The notes: a model not told the origin generated them from the sequence alone. DNA of 64,000 bases from Scatomonas sp963928055 (GCA_963928055.1 CAWVDN010000002.1:1-64000); one strand, 5' to 3'; positions 1 through 9,148 are shown, numbered from the stretch's first letter. A program made the numbers and translations.

Positions 1-935
1 AATTCTTTCTGGAAAGGATCATACACTGCCGGAAAATCCATGATCCCGCAGGGATTCATCTTTCCCTCCCAGGACACCCAGAAGGTACTTCGGCCCGCCC
101 GGCATTCCATATGGCTTTCCTGGGTCTCTCCCCAGTTCTCCTCCGGTAAAATTTTCTGTTTTTCGCCGGAATCTTCCTCCTGCTGCCGCTTTTTTTCTTC
201 CATCTTTTTCAAAACCCTTCTGCCCCGCCGCAGAAAGGCTTCCGGATCCATTTGATGATACTGCTTCCTGACGCCCATGCGCCCGGCCTCCTCCGCCGAC
301 AGTCTGGAATCCTCCGCTTCCGGCGTCCGCCGGACTGGAGGAAACATATAGGTGGACATATGTACTACAATGTCATGGGCTTTTCCAAAGTCCAGGATAG
401 ATTCCATATCTCCGGCATTTTCCGGGATCATGCTGGCGTTGATGATCACCTGGATCCCGGCCTCCTTCAAGCCTAGAACGGCTCGCACCGCCCGCTCATA
501 ACCTTCCGGCCTGCCGCAGACTCTGCCGTAAGTCTCCGGGGAAGACCCGTAAAGGGTCAGATTTACCCGGGCGGGAGCATGTTCCTTCAGCCAGGTCAGC
601 TCCTTTTCATCGATCAGCGTACCGTTGGTGTTAAGGGAAAGGATCAAGCCCATGTTCTGGAGACTTTCGTAAAGATAGTGAAAATCCGGAAATAAAAAAG
701 GCTCTCCGCCGGTCAGCAGCAGATACAGCATGCCCTGTTCCCGGCACTTTCTTCCCAGACGGATCCACTCCTCCGCCGTATGCTCCCGGAATCCCTCATT
801 CCGCAACTCCTGCCTGGTCTTTCTCACATAGCACATGTGGCAGGCAAAGTTGCATACGGGAGTCAGCTCAAAGGTTCCTCCCAGAGGAATCCGGTTCCTG
901 GAGGCTTTCCGGAACAGATAATCTTTTACAGTCAT
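1..935 (-). CDS. radical SAM/SPASM enzyme of operon A (partial, runs off left edge)
   Basis: This is the N-terminal three quarters of a radical SAM enzyme. The [4Fe-4S]-binding motif CxxxCxxC appears as C-N-F-A-C-H-M-C about 24 residues in, followed by a GGEP stretch (LLTGGEPFL) that contacts S-adenosylmethionine. Further on, ECRAGRSTFWVSWEG and NPCGIMD match the start of a SPASM-type auxiliary cluster domain; the remaining Cys lie beyond the window. The start is the ATG at 933-935, right after the kinase stop at 937, so translation is probably coupled. The complete homologue at 54435-55595 aligns along the whole visible length. From family knowledge, such enzymes install crosslinks or epimerisations in peptides. 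The inferred substrate is the peptide at 1916-2173, because the same three genes recur together in operon B. The exact reaction cannot be read from sequence. Confidence 0.88.
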   Translation of the reverse strand, partial: MTVKDYLFRKASRNRIPLGGTFELTPVCNFACHMCYVRKTRQELRNEGFREHTAEEWIRLGRKCREQGMLYLLLTGGEPFLFPDFHYLYESLQNMGLILSLNTNGTLIDEKELTWLKEHAPARVNLTLYGSSPETYGRVCGRPEGYERAVRAVLGLKEAGIQVIINASMIPENAGDMESILDFGKAHDIVVHMSTYMFPPVRRTPEAEDSRLSAEEAGRMGVRKQYHQMDPEAFLRRGRRVLKKMEEKKRQQEEDSGEKQKILPEENWGETQESHMECRAGRSTFWVSWEGKMNPCGIMDFPAVYDPFQKE

Positions 936-936
936 A

Positions 937-1839
937 TTACTTTTCTTTTCCTCCTGTTTTTTCCAGATAGTCCCGAAGAATCTGAACTGCCTCCCGGTCC
1001 GGACGGCAGACCAGCCGCAGGATCTCCGTTTTCTCCATCAGCTGCAGGACCAACTGATGGGCCAGCTCTGACTCCTGAGGATCCCAGGGATAAAAGGCTG
1101 AAGCCAGCAGCAGCGCCCGGTATTTTTCCCCCGGACTCATGACTTCCACACGATTTTCTCTGCCCTGGCACAGCACCGCCACTGCCCGCAGCTTCCGGCT
1201 GAAGTTGACGCAGATCCTGGAGGATCCGCAGACCGGAATCCCGTAGACGGTTTCCTGCCGAACCACCGCCCGGTCGCCGTTCAGAATCCCGGCTCCGGCA
1301 TATTCCCGCCAGAGTTCCGCCTGCGTGGACTTTCCTATGCCGCTGGGTCCAGTAAACAAAAGGGCCCCGGAGTTTCCCCCAAAGTCCGCCTCCACGCAGG
1401 AGGCGTGAAGAGTCAAAGCCCTTCGGTACAGCAAAGGGGTATGAAGGCCTGTCAGGGCAAGAAGTTGATTCAGATTAAAAGCAGGCTCCTGATACACCTC
1501 CGGATCCAGCTGAATGGAAAATTCATGTCCTCTCCAGTCTTCCGGAGAAAAAATAACCGCATAACGGCAACGGCCATAGGAGGCTGCCGTAAATAATTTC
1601 CCGTTTTGCTGCCAGACTGCTTTTCCCTCCCTCTGTTCTCGAAAAACAGGAACTCTTTTAGTCATTTTCCGGAACAGTTCTGCCCTCTCCGCAACCGACA
1701 CTGTTATTCTGTCCTCCAGTTTATCAAAGGCCTCTTCCGAAACATGAAATTTCTGCAGAAACCTGCCTGCCGGAAGCTGCCTTTCGGGAATTTCCATAGA
1801 AAACCCTGTTTCCCCAATCTGAAACCACTCCATAGCCAT
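937..1839 (-). CDS. HPr-kinase/PEPCK-like P-loop protein of operon A
   Basis: This 300-residue soluble protein has a Walker A motif GPSGIGKST at residues 164-172, embedded in the HprK-type context LHASCV...GALLFTGPSGIGKSTQAELW, and NGDRAVV shortly after. This is the fold used by HPr Ser kinase, and by its relatives in peptide gene clusters such as the kinase that phosphorylates the lasso peptide paeninodin. The N-terminal 130 residues are unlike HprK and may bind the peptide; that is inference. The start at 1839 follows GTAGGAGGATCCG, a good ribosome binding site. It lies between the peptide gene (with a hairpin in the gap) and the radical SAM gene, 1 bp from the latter. It could be a peptide kinase or an NTP-dependent chaperone for modification. 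No PqqD/RRE protein is encoded nearby. Confidence 0.8.
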   Translation of the reverse strand: MAMEWFQIGETGFSMEIPERQLPAGRFLQKFHVSEEAFDKLEDRITVSVAERAELFRKMTKRVPVFREQREGKAVWQQNGKLFTAASYGRCRYAVIFSPEDWRGHEFSIQLDPEVYQEPAFNLNQLLALTGLHTPLLYRRALTLHASCVEADFGGNSGALLFTGPSGIGKSTQAELWREYAGAGILNGDRAVVRQETVYGIPVCGSSRICVNFSRKLRAVAVLCQGRENRVEVMSPGEKYRALLLASAFYPWDPQESELAHQLVLQLMEKTEILRLVCRPDREAVQILRDYLEKTGGKEK

Positions 1840-1857
1840 CGGATCCTCCTACGTTTC

Positions 1858-1886
1858 GGGGGCATATCTCAGTGAGATATGCCCCC
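1858..1886 (-). promoter_or_regulatory. 13-bp perfect hairpin between peptide gene and kinase gene
   Basis: GGGGGCATATCTC and its exact complement are separated by a 3-nt loop, with no T tract after it on the minus strand. It lies in the 76-bp gap between the peptide stop and the kinase start. Such a stem can slow exonucleases or partly terminate, giving more peptide message than enzyme message; that role is inferred. Confidence 0.7.
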
Positions 1887-1915
1887 GCTGCATACTGCTG
1901 TTGACAGATTCTAAA

Positions 1916-2173
1916 TTATGAGGAGATAAAAATCATTCCTAAGTCGTTATTATACCCATGGTAGCACAGCTTGTCATCAAAATTACCGGGGTTGACTGCG
2001 TCAAAATTGCAGTCAGTGTTACTATTAGTAAAATAAACTAAGTCGCCTGCGGCAAACTCACAGTCCAATTCGTTTTTATTAATGGGAATCCCGTTGTCGG
2101 AGCAGGCCGCGACTCCGGTGTCAAGCTGGAAGGATTCAAACACCGCAATGGGTTTGCTGTATTTCTTTTTCAC
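1916..2173 (-). CDS. precursor-like Cys peptide of operon A (85 aa)
   Basis: The start is GTG at 2171-2173, because a strong AAGGAGGGG lies six bases upstream; a longer frame reaching 2275 would overlap the giant gene and lacks such a site. The peptide begins VKKKYSKPIAVFESFQLD, then VAAC, followed by a Gly/Asn/Asp-rich part. It has four Cys, near the motifs LDC, TDCNF and DDKLCY, and ends IFISS. The peptide at 56485-56736 shares Y-x-KP, E-x-F-x-L, AAC, FT(N/D), C(N/D)F and DD-x-CY in the same order, so the two are paralogues. There is no signal peptide. Position 5' of an HprK-like gene and a radical SAM gene suggests a modified peptide (RiPP) precursor, with leader roughly residues 1-24. I recognise no named family. 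Confidence 0.75.
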   Translation of the reverse strand: MKKKYSKPIAVFESFQLDTGVAACSDNGIPINKNELDCEFAAGDLVYFTNSNTDCNFDAVNPGNFDDKLCYHGYNNDLGMIFISS

Positions 2174-2186
2174 TGTTTTCCCCTCC

Positions 2187-5100
2187 TTACCTTCTTGTAG
2201 TCTCAATGCTGACTGCGGCAGATCCCGTCTGTCCGCCTTCAGCGTCAAGTCCGTATACTGTATAGTTATAGACACCTGCCTTGCCAGGCTTGAACTTCAG
2301 CGTCCATACCTTGTTGCCGGCGTCATTGATCTCTGACTTGACAGTTGCGGACTGTTCCTTGCCGTTTTCCTTCAGGACAACAATGTCTTCCACATCGGCG
2401 GTTGTCTCAACTTTCAGTTCCGCCTGTTTGGTATATCGGATAGAGTCTGATGTAAAGGCCGCAGAGATCAGCTGGGCTTCCCCTGCAGGCTGCTCCGGCG
2501 CATCTGCCTGCAGCTTCTCATTAAACAGCGCTACCAAATCTGTACTGTAGCCGAAACTCATAGACGCAGGCGAAGCAAAAGTGGTTTTGATGTCTGTGAT
2601 GGAAAGGATCTGGTCTGCATCTCCTCCATAATTGGCAATATAAACGTAAGCCTGGTAACCATTGTCTGTTTCCGCAAAGTACGGGGCAAGATCTGTTACT
2701 ACTGTGCCAGTCTCATCCTCGTCATTCTCATAGGCAACAAATGTACGGTAGTTCTGCGCAGATGCCTGACTGAAAGCTTTAGACAGATATGCCGCTTCTC
2801 CAGACTCCGGATTTTCCAGAGATACATCCAGCAGGACTTCTCCGCCCAGCACGCTCTTGGCACCGATCTGCAGCGTCTTGGGTATCTGATCTACATTTAA
2901 GATAAATCCGATGCTACAACTCTTATTTTTCAGATACGTCTCGTTGTTCGGTCCCGCCATTTCATAGTCCGCAACTTGAGCTTCTTCCATGGCAGTTGTC
3001 GGCAGATCCGGCGATGCATCAATATAAACCGCTCCATCCCCTTCTGTTCCTTCGGTGGTACTGTCGTAATCCTCTCTGCTGACGATTGCTTCTCTCAGTT
3101 CCAGGTGCTGCTCGTAGGCTTCTGTATCTGCCATATACGCTCCCTGGGCCGTTGCCGCGTCTCCGGTCAGCGTGCTTCCCGTTACATCAATGGGATCGTA
3201 AATCCGCACGGCATCAAAGATAAAGTGACCGCCACGGTTCAACGCCGGGAAAGCTTCATTGGTATATTCTTTATATACCTGTACTTTTACCGTGTAAGTA
3301 CCATAAGGCATGTCTTCACAGGAAAGCACCGGAATCTGGTATAACTCTGAAGCCCCTTTATTTGCAACCTGCTGGCTCTTGAATACGGTTCCTTCCGCTG
3401 CTTCACCCTGATAGATTTCCGTCCGTATCATAGCTGCTTCATCATCTGTACTGCTGATCAGGTCGAATCCCGTACCGGTAAATGTAAACTGAGCGTAAGT
3501 AATATCGTAGCCTCCGTCACTGGTAGATGAGACATAAATGTGATTTGCAGTTCCATTGGAATACTTCCCATCATCGTTATAAGATGCATCGTATCCATAT
3601 GGTGAATTCTGCCCTACCGTTCCATCATTCTGTAAGTTGTCGTTACTGCTATTACTGGACTTATAGATTCCCCAATTCGCGCTTTCGGTGCCGATATAAG
3701 TAATCGCATTGGCAAAATCATCCTCATAGTACATGGTCGTGGCCGGGATCACATCCAGCTCATTCAGCATCCGGTAAGCCTGCTGTTCTTCACCATCCGG
3801 CGTCACCTTCACAACTACGAAGATCCGCTCCACTTCAGAGAGCATGCGGTTCAGCTGATACTGTACCTTGCCATCTTCCGTGATGGTAAACTGTCCGTTG
3901 TCCGCATTAAAGGTCTTTGTACCATCGGCGAACTGGGTCAAGCTTGTATCGGTATCCGGGTTGTACTGCATGAAGCCTACCACTTCATAGGTAGTAGAAT
4001 CAGATATGGTTTCATTAGCTGTCACATCCACCTGAACAGCCTTGCCATAGTCAATGACGATCTGGTCTGCCTGCAGCGGAGTCTTATTTACAGGTTCTCC
4101 TCTGAAAATAACACCGAACGCAACGGCTGTTGCTGTATAGTTGTCCTCATCTTCATCAAAGCGCCTGGTTGTTACTTCCTTTAATCCGCTGATTGTTTTA
4201 TTATCGTCAATCGTCAGCGAACCGGTCCCGTCACTGTTTGCCTGCACAGTATACCGTGCCCCTGGATTGTACATCTCATATCCGGCAGGAGTATAGCCTG
4301 CGCCGTTGACGGTAAGGGAATCATTCAGGTTAAAGGTACGGGTTGCCCCCTGTCCCACAACGAAACGGTTGGCGAAAGGAATGACAACGCCGTTCTCATT
4401 CACCGGATAGCCATCCTCATTGACCAGATAATACTGGATGGTGGTGATAGCGCCTTGCCAGTTTACTTTCGGCAGCGGGAAGGTCTGGGTCGCGAAATCG
4501 CCGTTAATATCTACATATTCCAGGACCGCGCTCTCATTGGTGTCGTAAACGCCGCCGTCTCTATCCCCTTCCATGGACCCCTTCAGGTAAGCATAATAGC
4601 TGAGGGCCACTTCCTGATCGGTAATATTGCCGATGTTCCACACAAAACGTTCCGTTCCCGATGCGTCCTTTGTATAAGTAAAGGACTGGGCCGCAATGGT
4701 GACACTGCCATCCGGGGCAATAGTCATGATGTTCTCCCGGCCATTGCCGATCTTATCGGAAAACGCCTGCTGTCCGTCATCGCTGAAAGTCACTGTCTCC
4801 AGAGCCGTACCGCCATCCTTGCGTGTACCGATCAGATTTTCATCCGATGTATCGGCTTTTGTCCAGAGATCATATGCCCGAACTTCAATGACAGGAGCGG
4901 AGGTAAGCGTTCCCTGGGTGCCGCCGGCAGTGCCGGTGGTCTGAGTGGTCAGCAGGGTGAAATCGCTCTTGATGGTATCGGTAACTCTGGCATTGGTGCC
5001 GGCGTATTTGATCTGAGTCGCCAGACTTCTGTAGAATTCCTCTAATGCAGCGCCATTCTCAACCAGTTCCACATCCACCGTATTCTCTCCGGCAATATTT

Positions 5101-8100
5101 TCCAGCACCGGACGAAGTTCCTCTTCAGACCAGCTGTATTTGCTGAAACCACCGTGATTCAGATCAAAACCGACTGCATAGAAAGAATCAATATTTCCAT
5201 TCAATGTCTGTGCATATTGATTAGGATTGCTAATATATTGAAGCCATGTTTCCGCATTATCCGAACTGTTTCCATTGTAGGCGCCAACTGCTTCATATAT
5301 ATTATTTGTACCATATTTTGTGTCGTCCGCATTACCGTTTAGACGATTATCATTATAGTGGGACGGCGCTCCATCTGTCATAAAGACAACAATGGTCTCA
5401 CGTCCCGAGTTTGCGTATTTCTCTGCTCCGCCATAGCTGTTTTTCAGTTGGTCTACTGCTTCATTTGCCTGGGCAAACGCGTAATCATAGTTGGTATTTC
5501 CGCGGTTGATTCCCGAATCAAACCTCTGACCATTAGTATTTCCAATCTGTAACGTAAAATCAACATGGGTTCCGTCCACTGTGTAGTTTGTAAACTTCGT
5601 ATTGGAAAAAGCTGTGTTGGCCGCTTTCGCATCCTGTACGTTTGTAAATACTGTCTGTACAGAATCAATATAGTTTAAATCTTCCCCGGTTTCTCTCGTA
5701 TTATCTGCATCAAAACCGGCAAACGTCACAAAGGAAAGCGAATTATTTGTGCTGCTGCCCTCCTGGTTCTCTCCAAGAAGTATATTGGCAAATTCCTGGG
5801 CGGAAGCCATTGCCTGATCCAGTTTATCTGTAGTCGTTTCAGCACTTCCATTTGGAATCTTGAGATTATCAGTTGTCGCGTTCGGATTTGTTAAAAACCA
5901 GTCGTCTGTCCACCCCATAGAGTTAGATACGTCTACCACCAGAACCACATCTACGCCACTCTTTACAGAGATGCCGGCCGCATCCAGTTCTACTTTTACA
6001 GCGCCGGTGGAGTTAAAGTCCTGCCCGATCGCGGTTTTATTGATCCGCACCGCGCCGTCGTCCGGGTATTCCGGATAATCTTCCGCCGGAGTCAGACCCT
6101 CGTAAGGATCGCCCTCTACTACTACGACCACTGCGCCATAGTCTTTCCCAAGATATGTAATCCTTGCCGTCTGTGTTCCGATCCGGCTGATATCATATCC
6201 GCTGATCTGAAGCCCGTTTGCTGTCGTGATCTCGGCGGTCGTTCCATCCTCGTAAGTCACCTGCAGCACAATGCCGCCAAAATCCGGCTCCATATTCTGC
6301 TTTGTATAACGGGTCGTGTTTCCGTTAAGCACCGCGCTTGTCACTGTCTTGCTGGAAACCGTAACCGGAATGATGATGGTCAGGTCTTCCTGCATCGCCG
6401 TGCCGCTGGCCGCTGTCAGGGTGGCAGTGATGTTTACTGTACCGTCAGATACGCCGGTTACTGTTCCATTCGCAACAGTAGCAATTTCGTCATTCTCAGA
6501 AGTCCAGGTAATCTCATAGTCAGTTGCCGCTGCGCCGCCCACCAGAACAGTAGGTGTCAGATTCATCTGTGCGCCGGTCTGCAGGGAAGCAGAGTCTGGG
6601 ATTACAGAGAAGGAAACGGACGCGCCGGGCATGGCAACCTGCCGGAAGAGATAGACATTACTACTTCGGTCATAGCTCTGCCATACATCTGAGCGATAGC
6701 TTAAATAATACGAAGTCCAACTTCTAGTATAGCTAATTCGGTATGCACCCTCTTCTCTGTTCGTAACTTGCAGTTCCGCCTGGCTGTCACTGATTATATT
6801 ACGATTGTTCAGCCGCAGATACTGGGATCCGTTGGAAATATTCCAGCCATTGCCTGTCCGATTAAAGGTCCATACACAGGCTTCTTCATTTTCACTGATC
6901 GTGGCAACTCCATTGGATACAGTGACCTCCTGTCTGGCGCTGGATCCATTACTATTTCTGAAAGCATATCTGCTGCTTCCATTCGTGCTGCTGTTCAAAA
7001 TCAGGTAATTGGCTCCGTCATCCACTCCATCCGTATCCAATTCGTACCGGGTCTCTCCCTGAAGGTTTCCGGTCACTGTATTTTCCCCAGGTACAGGAGC
7101 TGGGTCTTCACCGCCAGCTTTTGCCTGACCAGCCGCAAAAATGGAAAAGTGCGTGGTCTTAAAGGCTACGGTTTCATCCTGAAACTCTGCCCCTGCAATC
7201 TCTTCCACCGTCGTGCCGTCATCGGATACATAGAAGACCGTATCCGCGCCTGCCGGTGCCGGCATGGTCACAGCTGCTTCTGTTCCCTGAGTGTAGCCTT
7301 CAAGATCGATATCATAGGCCGTGAATCCCGTTTCCAGCTTCTCCGCTAACGCTGCCGCAACTGTTTCATTGCCGCTTACATCTGCTACAGTAAGCCCTGT
7401 GGCTGTCGTGCCGGATACTATCACGCCGGTTGCCTCATCTGTTACCTGTTCCGGTGTTTCCGGCACGTCCGGATCTTCCGTTTCCGGAAGCAGTTCCGCT
7501 GTGGTATTAGCCAAGGCTGCCGCCATGATCAGCGCCCCGGTACCTTTGGCCTCGTCATCGGTGTAGAGATTTGCACAGTAATAGTCATCCGTAGTTCCTA
7601 CGCCGGATTTCTGATAAATATCCTTGACAGAATAATTACCTTCTTCACCGGAGAACTTATTCTCCACAATGCCGTTAAAAGCTTTCAGACCGGCCTCTCC
7701 ATATTTTGCATCCGTCACATAGCCGTTATTGTAGGCTTTCATCAGGGCATAGGCCATCATAGCGGAGCCGGAGGTTTCCAGCCGGTTTCCGTTTTTAGCA
7801 GTCAGGCTTTCATCCCGGTTGACCACGTTGTACCACATGCCGGTCTCCGCGTCCTGATACTGCAGCATAGCATCAAAAAACGCCGGCAACTGACGGATCA
7901 TTTCGCTGCGGTACTCGCCCTCCGGCATCATTTCAATGATATCTACCTGAGCCATAGCATACCAGCCAATACCCCGTGCCCAGAAATGACCGTTGCCTTC
8001 CATGTTCTCTACATTCCAGCCGTGATGGTACAGACCGGTTTCACTGTCCAGCATAGCAGAGGCAACCCACGCCATGCGAGCATAAGCTTCCTCGTAGATG

Positions 8101-8783
8101 GCGGCGGAGGCAACCTCTTCGCCATCCTGGCCGATCAGCCGGATCTTGCCCTCGTCAATGGCGTTGGCGCATTCCATCAGGAAAGGCTCCGCCATATACA
8201 GGCCGTCCAGACCGATATTCCACTGGCTCCAGGACTCAGTAGGCTGACCGTCCTCCTCCTGTTTATGCAGATAATTGCCGCCGCACTGCTCATAAGCAGT
8301 CTGCTTTTCCAGTTCTCTGTATACAAACTGGATGGCTTTCTCGTATTTGTCGTCATTGATCACATTGTCCAACAGGTCAAAGATACCTCTGGCGGATTCT
8401 ACCGCGTCCAGTTCCCCGGTACCGTAGTCCGCAATAGAGCCGTCGTCTGAAATGTTGTCATCATAAAACTGCTCCGCAAAGGCTCTGCTTGTCTCATCTC
8501 CTGTCATCAGGAGCGCATCCATCATCAGCCCGTTGAAATACCGCCAGGTATCTTTTTTCCCCTCGGTATCCCAGGTGAAAGGGCCCTGTGAAAGATCGTC
8601 TTTCTGATTTTCCTCCCGCATCTGCGCGGCATAGCTGAATACTGCCGTCACATTTGCGGATGTCTGCGCGCTTTCATCCATTTCGCCGGTCTCCGGGGCC
8701 GCAGCTGCCGTCATGGGCAGCATTCCCAGAACCATCACCAGCGAAAGGATCAGCGCAAGGAATTTTTTGCTTTTTCCTCGCAT
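2187..8783 (-). CDS. giant secreted multidomain protein: GH105 hydrolase + Ig-like + vWA domains (2198 aa)
   Basis: It has a signal peptide (residues 1-29, KKFLALILSLVMVLGMLPMTAAAA). Residues about 45-430 resemble GH105/GH88 unsaturated glucuronyl/galacturonyl hydrolases (YteR type), with the GLDGLYMAEPF Asp motif, LYHHGW and FWARGIGWYAMA. Next come a THFSIFA module (about 440-550), a trefoil-like repeat region (about 570-715), a Big_2-type Ig domain (about 720-815), a second Ig-like domain (about 818-890), and a von Willebrand A domain (about 940-1260) with MIDAS motif DVSNSM and TDGAPS. Further beta modules and a C-terminal Ig-like domain ending SIETTRR complete it. There is no LPXTG or other obvious anchor. 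It likely acts on pectin- or glycosaminoglycan-type unsaturated sugars outside the cell. RBS GGGAAGGAG precedes the ATG. It is the first gene of operon A; the peptide starts 13 bp after its stop. Confidence 0.88.
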   Translation of the reverse strand: MRGKSKKFLALILSLVMVLGMLPMTAAAAPETGEMDESAQTSANVTAVFSYAAQMREENQKDDLSQGPFTWDTEGKKDTWRYFNGLMMDALLMTGDETSRAFAEQFYDDNISDDGSIADYGTGELDAVESARGIFDLLDNVINDDKYEKAIQFVYRELEKQTAYEQCGGNYLHKQEEDGQPTESWSQWNIGLDGLYMAEPFLMECANAIDEGKIRLIGQDGEEVASAAIYEEAYARMAWVASAMLDSETGLYHHGWNVENMEGNGHFWARGIGWYAMAQVDIIEMMPEGEYRSEMIRQLPAFFDAMLQYQDAETGMWYNVVNRDESLTAKNGNRLETSGSAMMAYALMKAYNNGYVTDAKYGEAGLKAFNGIVENKFSGEEGNYSVKDIYQKSGVGTTDDYYCANLYTDDEAKGTGALIMAAALANTTAELLPETEDPDVPETPEQVTDEATGVIVSGTTATGLTVADVSGNETVAAALAEKLETGFTAYDIDLEGYTQGTEAAVTMPAPAGADTVFYVSDDGTTVEEIAGAEFQDETVAFKTTHFSIFAAGQAKAGGEDPAPVPGENTVTGNLQGETRYELDTDGVDDGANYLILNSSTNGSSRYAFRNSNGSSARQEVTVSNGVATISENEEACVWTFNRTGNGWNISNGSQYLRLNNRNIISDSQAELQVTNREEGAYRISYTRSWTSYYLSYRSDVWQSYDRSSNVYLFRQVAMPGASVSFSVIPDSASLQTGAQMNLTPTVLVGGAAATDYEITWTSENDEIATVANGTVTGVSDGTVNITATLTAASGTAMQEDLTIIIPVTVSSKTVTSAVLNGNTTRYTKQNMEPDFGGIVLQVTYEDGTTAEITTANGLQISGYDISRIGTQTARITYLGKDYGAVVVVVEGDPYEGLTPAEDYPEYPDDGAVRINKTAIGQDFNSTGAVKVELDAAGISVKSGVDVVLVVDVSNSMGWTDDWFLTNPNATTDNLKIPNGSAETTTDKLDQAMASAQEFANILLGENQEGSSTNNSLSFVTFAGFDADNTRETGEDLNYIDSVQTVFTNVQDAKAANTAFSNTKFTNYTVDGTHVDFTLQIGNTNGQRFDSGINRGNTNYDYAFAQANEAVDQLKNSYGGAEKYANSGRETIVVFMTDGAPSHYNDNRLNGNADDTKYGTNNIYEAVGAYNGNSSDNAETWLQYISNPNQYAQTLNGNIDSFYAVGFDLNHGGFSKYSWSEEELRPVLENIAGENTVDVELVENGAALEEFYRSLATQIKYAGTNARVTDTIKSDFTLLTTQTTGTAGGTQGTLTSAPVIEVRAYDLWTKADTSDENLIGTRKDGGTALETVTFSDDGQQAFSDKIGNGRENIMTIAPDGSVTIAAQSFTYTKDASGTERFVWNIGNITDQEVALSYYAYLKGSMEGDRDGGVYDTNESAVLEYVDINGDFATQTFPLPKVNWQGAITTIQYYLVNEDGYPVNENGVVIPFANRFVVGQGATRTFNLNDSLTVNGAGYTPAGYEMYNPGARYTVQANSDGTGSLTIDDNKTISGLKEVTTRRFDEDEDNYTATAVAFGVIFRGEPVNKTPLQADQIVIDYGKAVQVDVTANETISDSTTYEVVGFMQYNPDTDTSLTQFADGTKTFNADNGQFTITEDGKVQYQLNRMLSEVERIFVVVKVTPDGEEQQAYRMLNELDVIPATTMYYEDDFANAITYIGTESANWGIYKSSNSSNDNLQNDGTVGQNSPYGYDASYNDDGKYSNGTANHIYVSSTSDGGYDITYAQFTFTGTGFDLISSTDDEAAMIRTEIYQGEAAEGTVFKSQQVANKGASELYQIPVLSCEDMPYGTYTVKVQVYKEYTNEAFPALNRGGHFIFDAVRIYDPIDVTGSTLTGDAATAQGAYMADTEAYEQHLELREAIVSREDYDSTTEGTEGDGAVYIDASPDLPTTAMEEAQVADYEMAGPNNETYLKNKSCSIGFILNVDQIPKTLQIGAKSVLGGEVLLDVSLENPESGEAAYLSKAFSQASAQNYRTFVAYENDEDETGTVVTDLAPYFAETDNGYQAYVYIANYGGDADQILSITDIKTTFASPASMSFGYSTDLVALFNEKLQADAPEQPAGEAQLISAAFTSDSIRYTKQAELKVETTADVEDIVVLKENGKEQSATVKSEINDAGNKVWTLKFKPGKAGVYNYTVYGLDAEGGQTGSAAVSIETTRR

Positions 8784-8913
8784 GTTGCATTCTCCTTCCC
8801 TGTTTACTTTTCGTTCCTTCCGGCGGTTTCATCCGCCTGGCCTCCGATAGAAGAACGGAACGGCTCTGCCTGAAAGCGGACAGCAAAACGAATGTTTTTC
8901 CATCCGGCACTTG

Positions 8914-8936
8914 TCCGACAAATCCGAATTTACCCG
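8914..8936. promoter_or_regulatory. L-type shared motif upstream of operon A
   Basis: These 23 bases, beginning TCCGACAAATCCGAATTTAC, recur without change at 57596-57618 in front of operon B. The motif contains the near-palindrome AAAT-nnnn-ATTT. It lies 131 bp before the giant gene here and 36 bp before the first operon B gene. It could be a shared operator, a promoter part or a recombination end. Confidence 0.65.
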
Positions 8937-8952
8937 GTGTCCCCGAAACGTA

Positions 8953-8999
8953 AAAAAGCCCTGAAACACACGGTTTTTCAGCGTGTTTCAGAGCTTTTT
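8953..8999. terminator. bidirectional terminator-like hairpin upstream of operon A
   Basis: A 17-bp arm, AAAAAGCCCTGAAACAC, pairs with its complement at 8983-8999 with one mismatch. It has a T run on both strands, so it could end transcription from either side. It insulates operon A from the URO-D gene, unless it acts as an attenuator for operon A. Confidence 0.75.
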
Positions 9000-9020
9000 C
9001 CCTTACTCTTTTTCAGTTTT

Positions 9021-9042
9021 AAATCGCAATTTACCGGACAAA
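9021..9042. promoter_or_regulatory. R-type shared motif upstream of operon A
   Basis: AAATCGCAATTTACCGGACA and the next two bases match 58968-58989 downstream of the recombinase at 20 of 22 positions. The outer ends of the L and R motifs, TTGTCCG and CGGACAA, are reverse complements. The L and R motifs here bracket about 84 bp that contains the terminator hairpin. Confidence 0.6.
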
Positions 9043-9074
9043 CCCCGGGGTAAACTTCTTCCGGTTTTTCGGAC

Positions 9075-9110
9075 AAAAAGAGGCCGGAACCCTTCGGCCC
9101 GTACCTCTTT
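9075..9110 (-). terminator. terminator after the URO-D-like gene
   Basis: On the minus strand AAAGAGG pairs with CCTCTTT around an inner GGCCG/CGGCC stem and runs into T5. It starts about 40 bp after the stop of the gene ending at 9149. Confidence 0.75.
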
Positions 9111-9148
9111 CTGCGGTATCTATCTGCTTTTTTCTGATTTTTGTAGAT

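Noticed and set aside
2174..2275. Longer 119-residue start for the operon A peptide
   Set aside because: It would overlap the giant gene; the GTG at 2173 has the strong ribosome binding site, and the paralogue starts at the same place.
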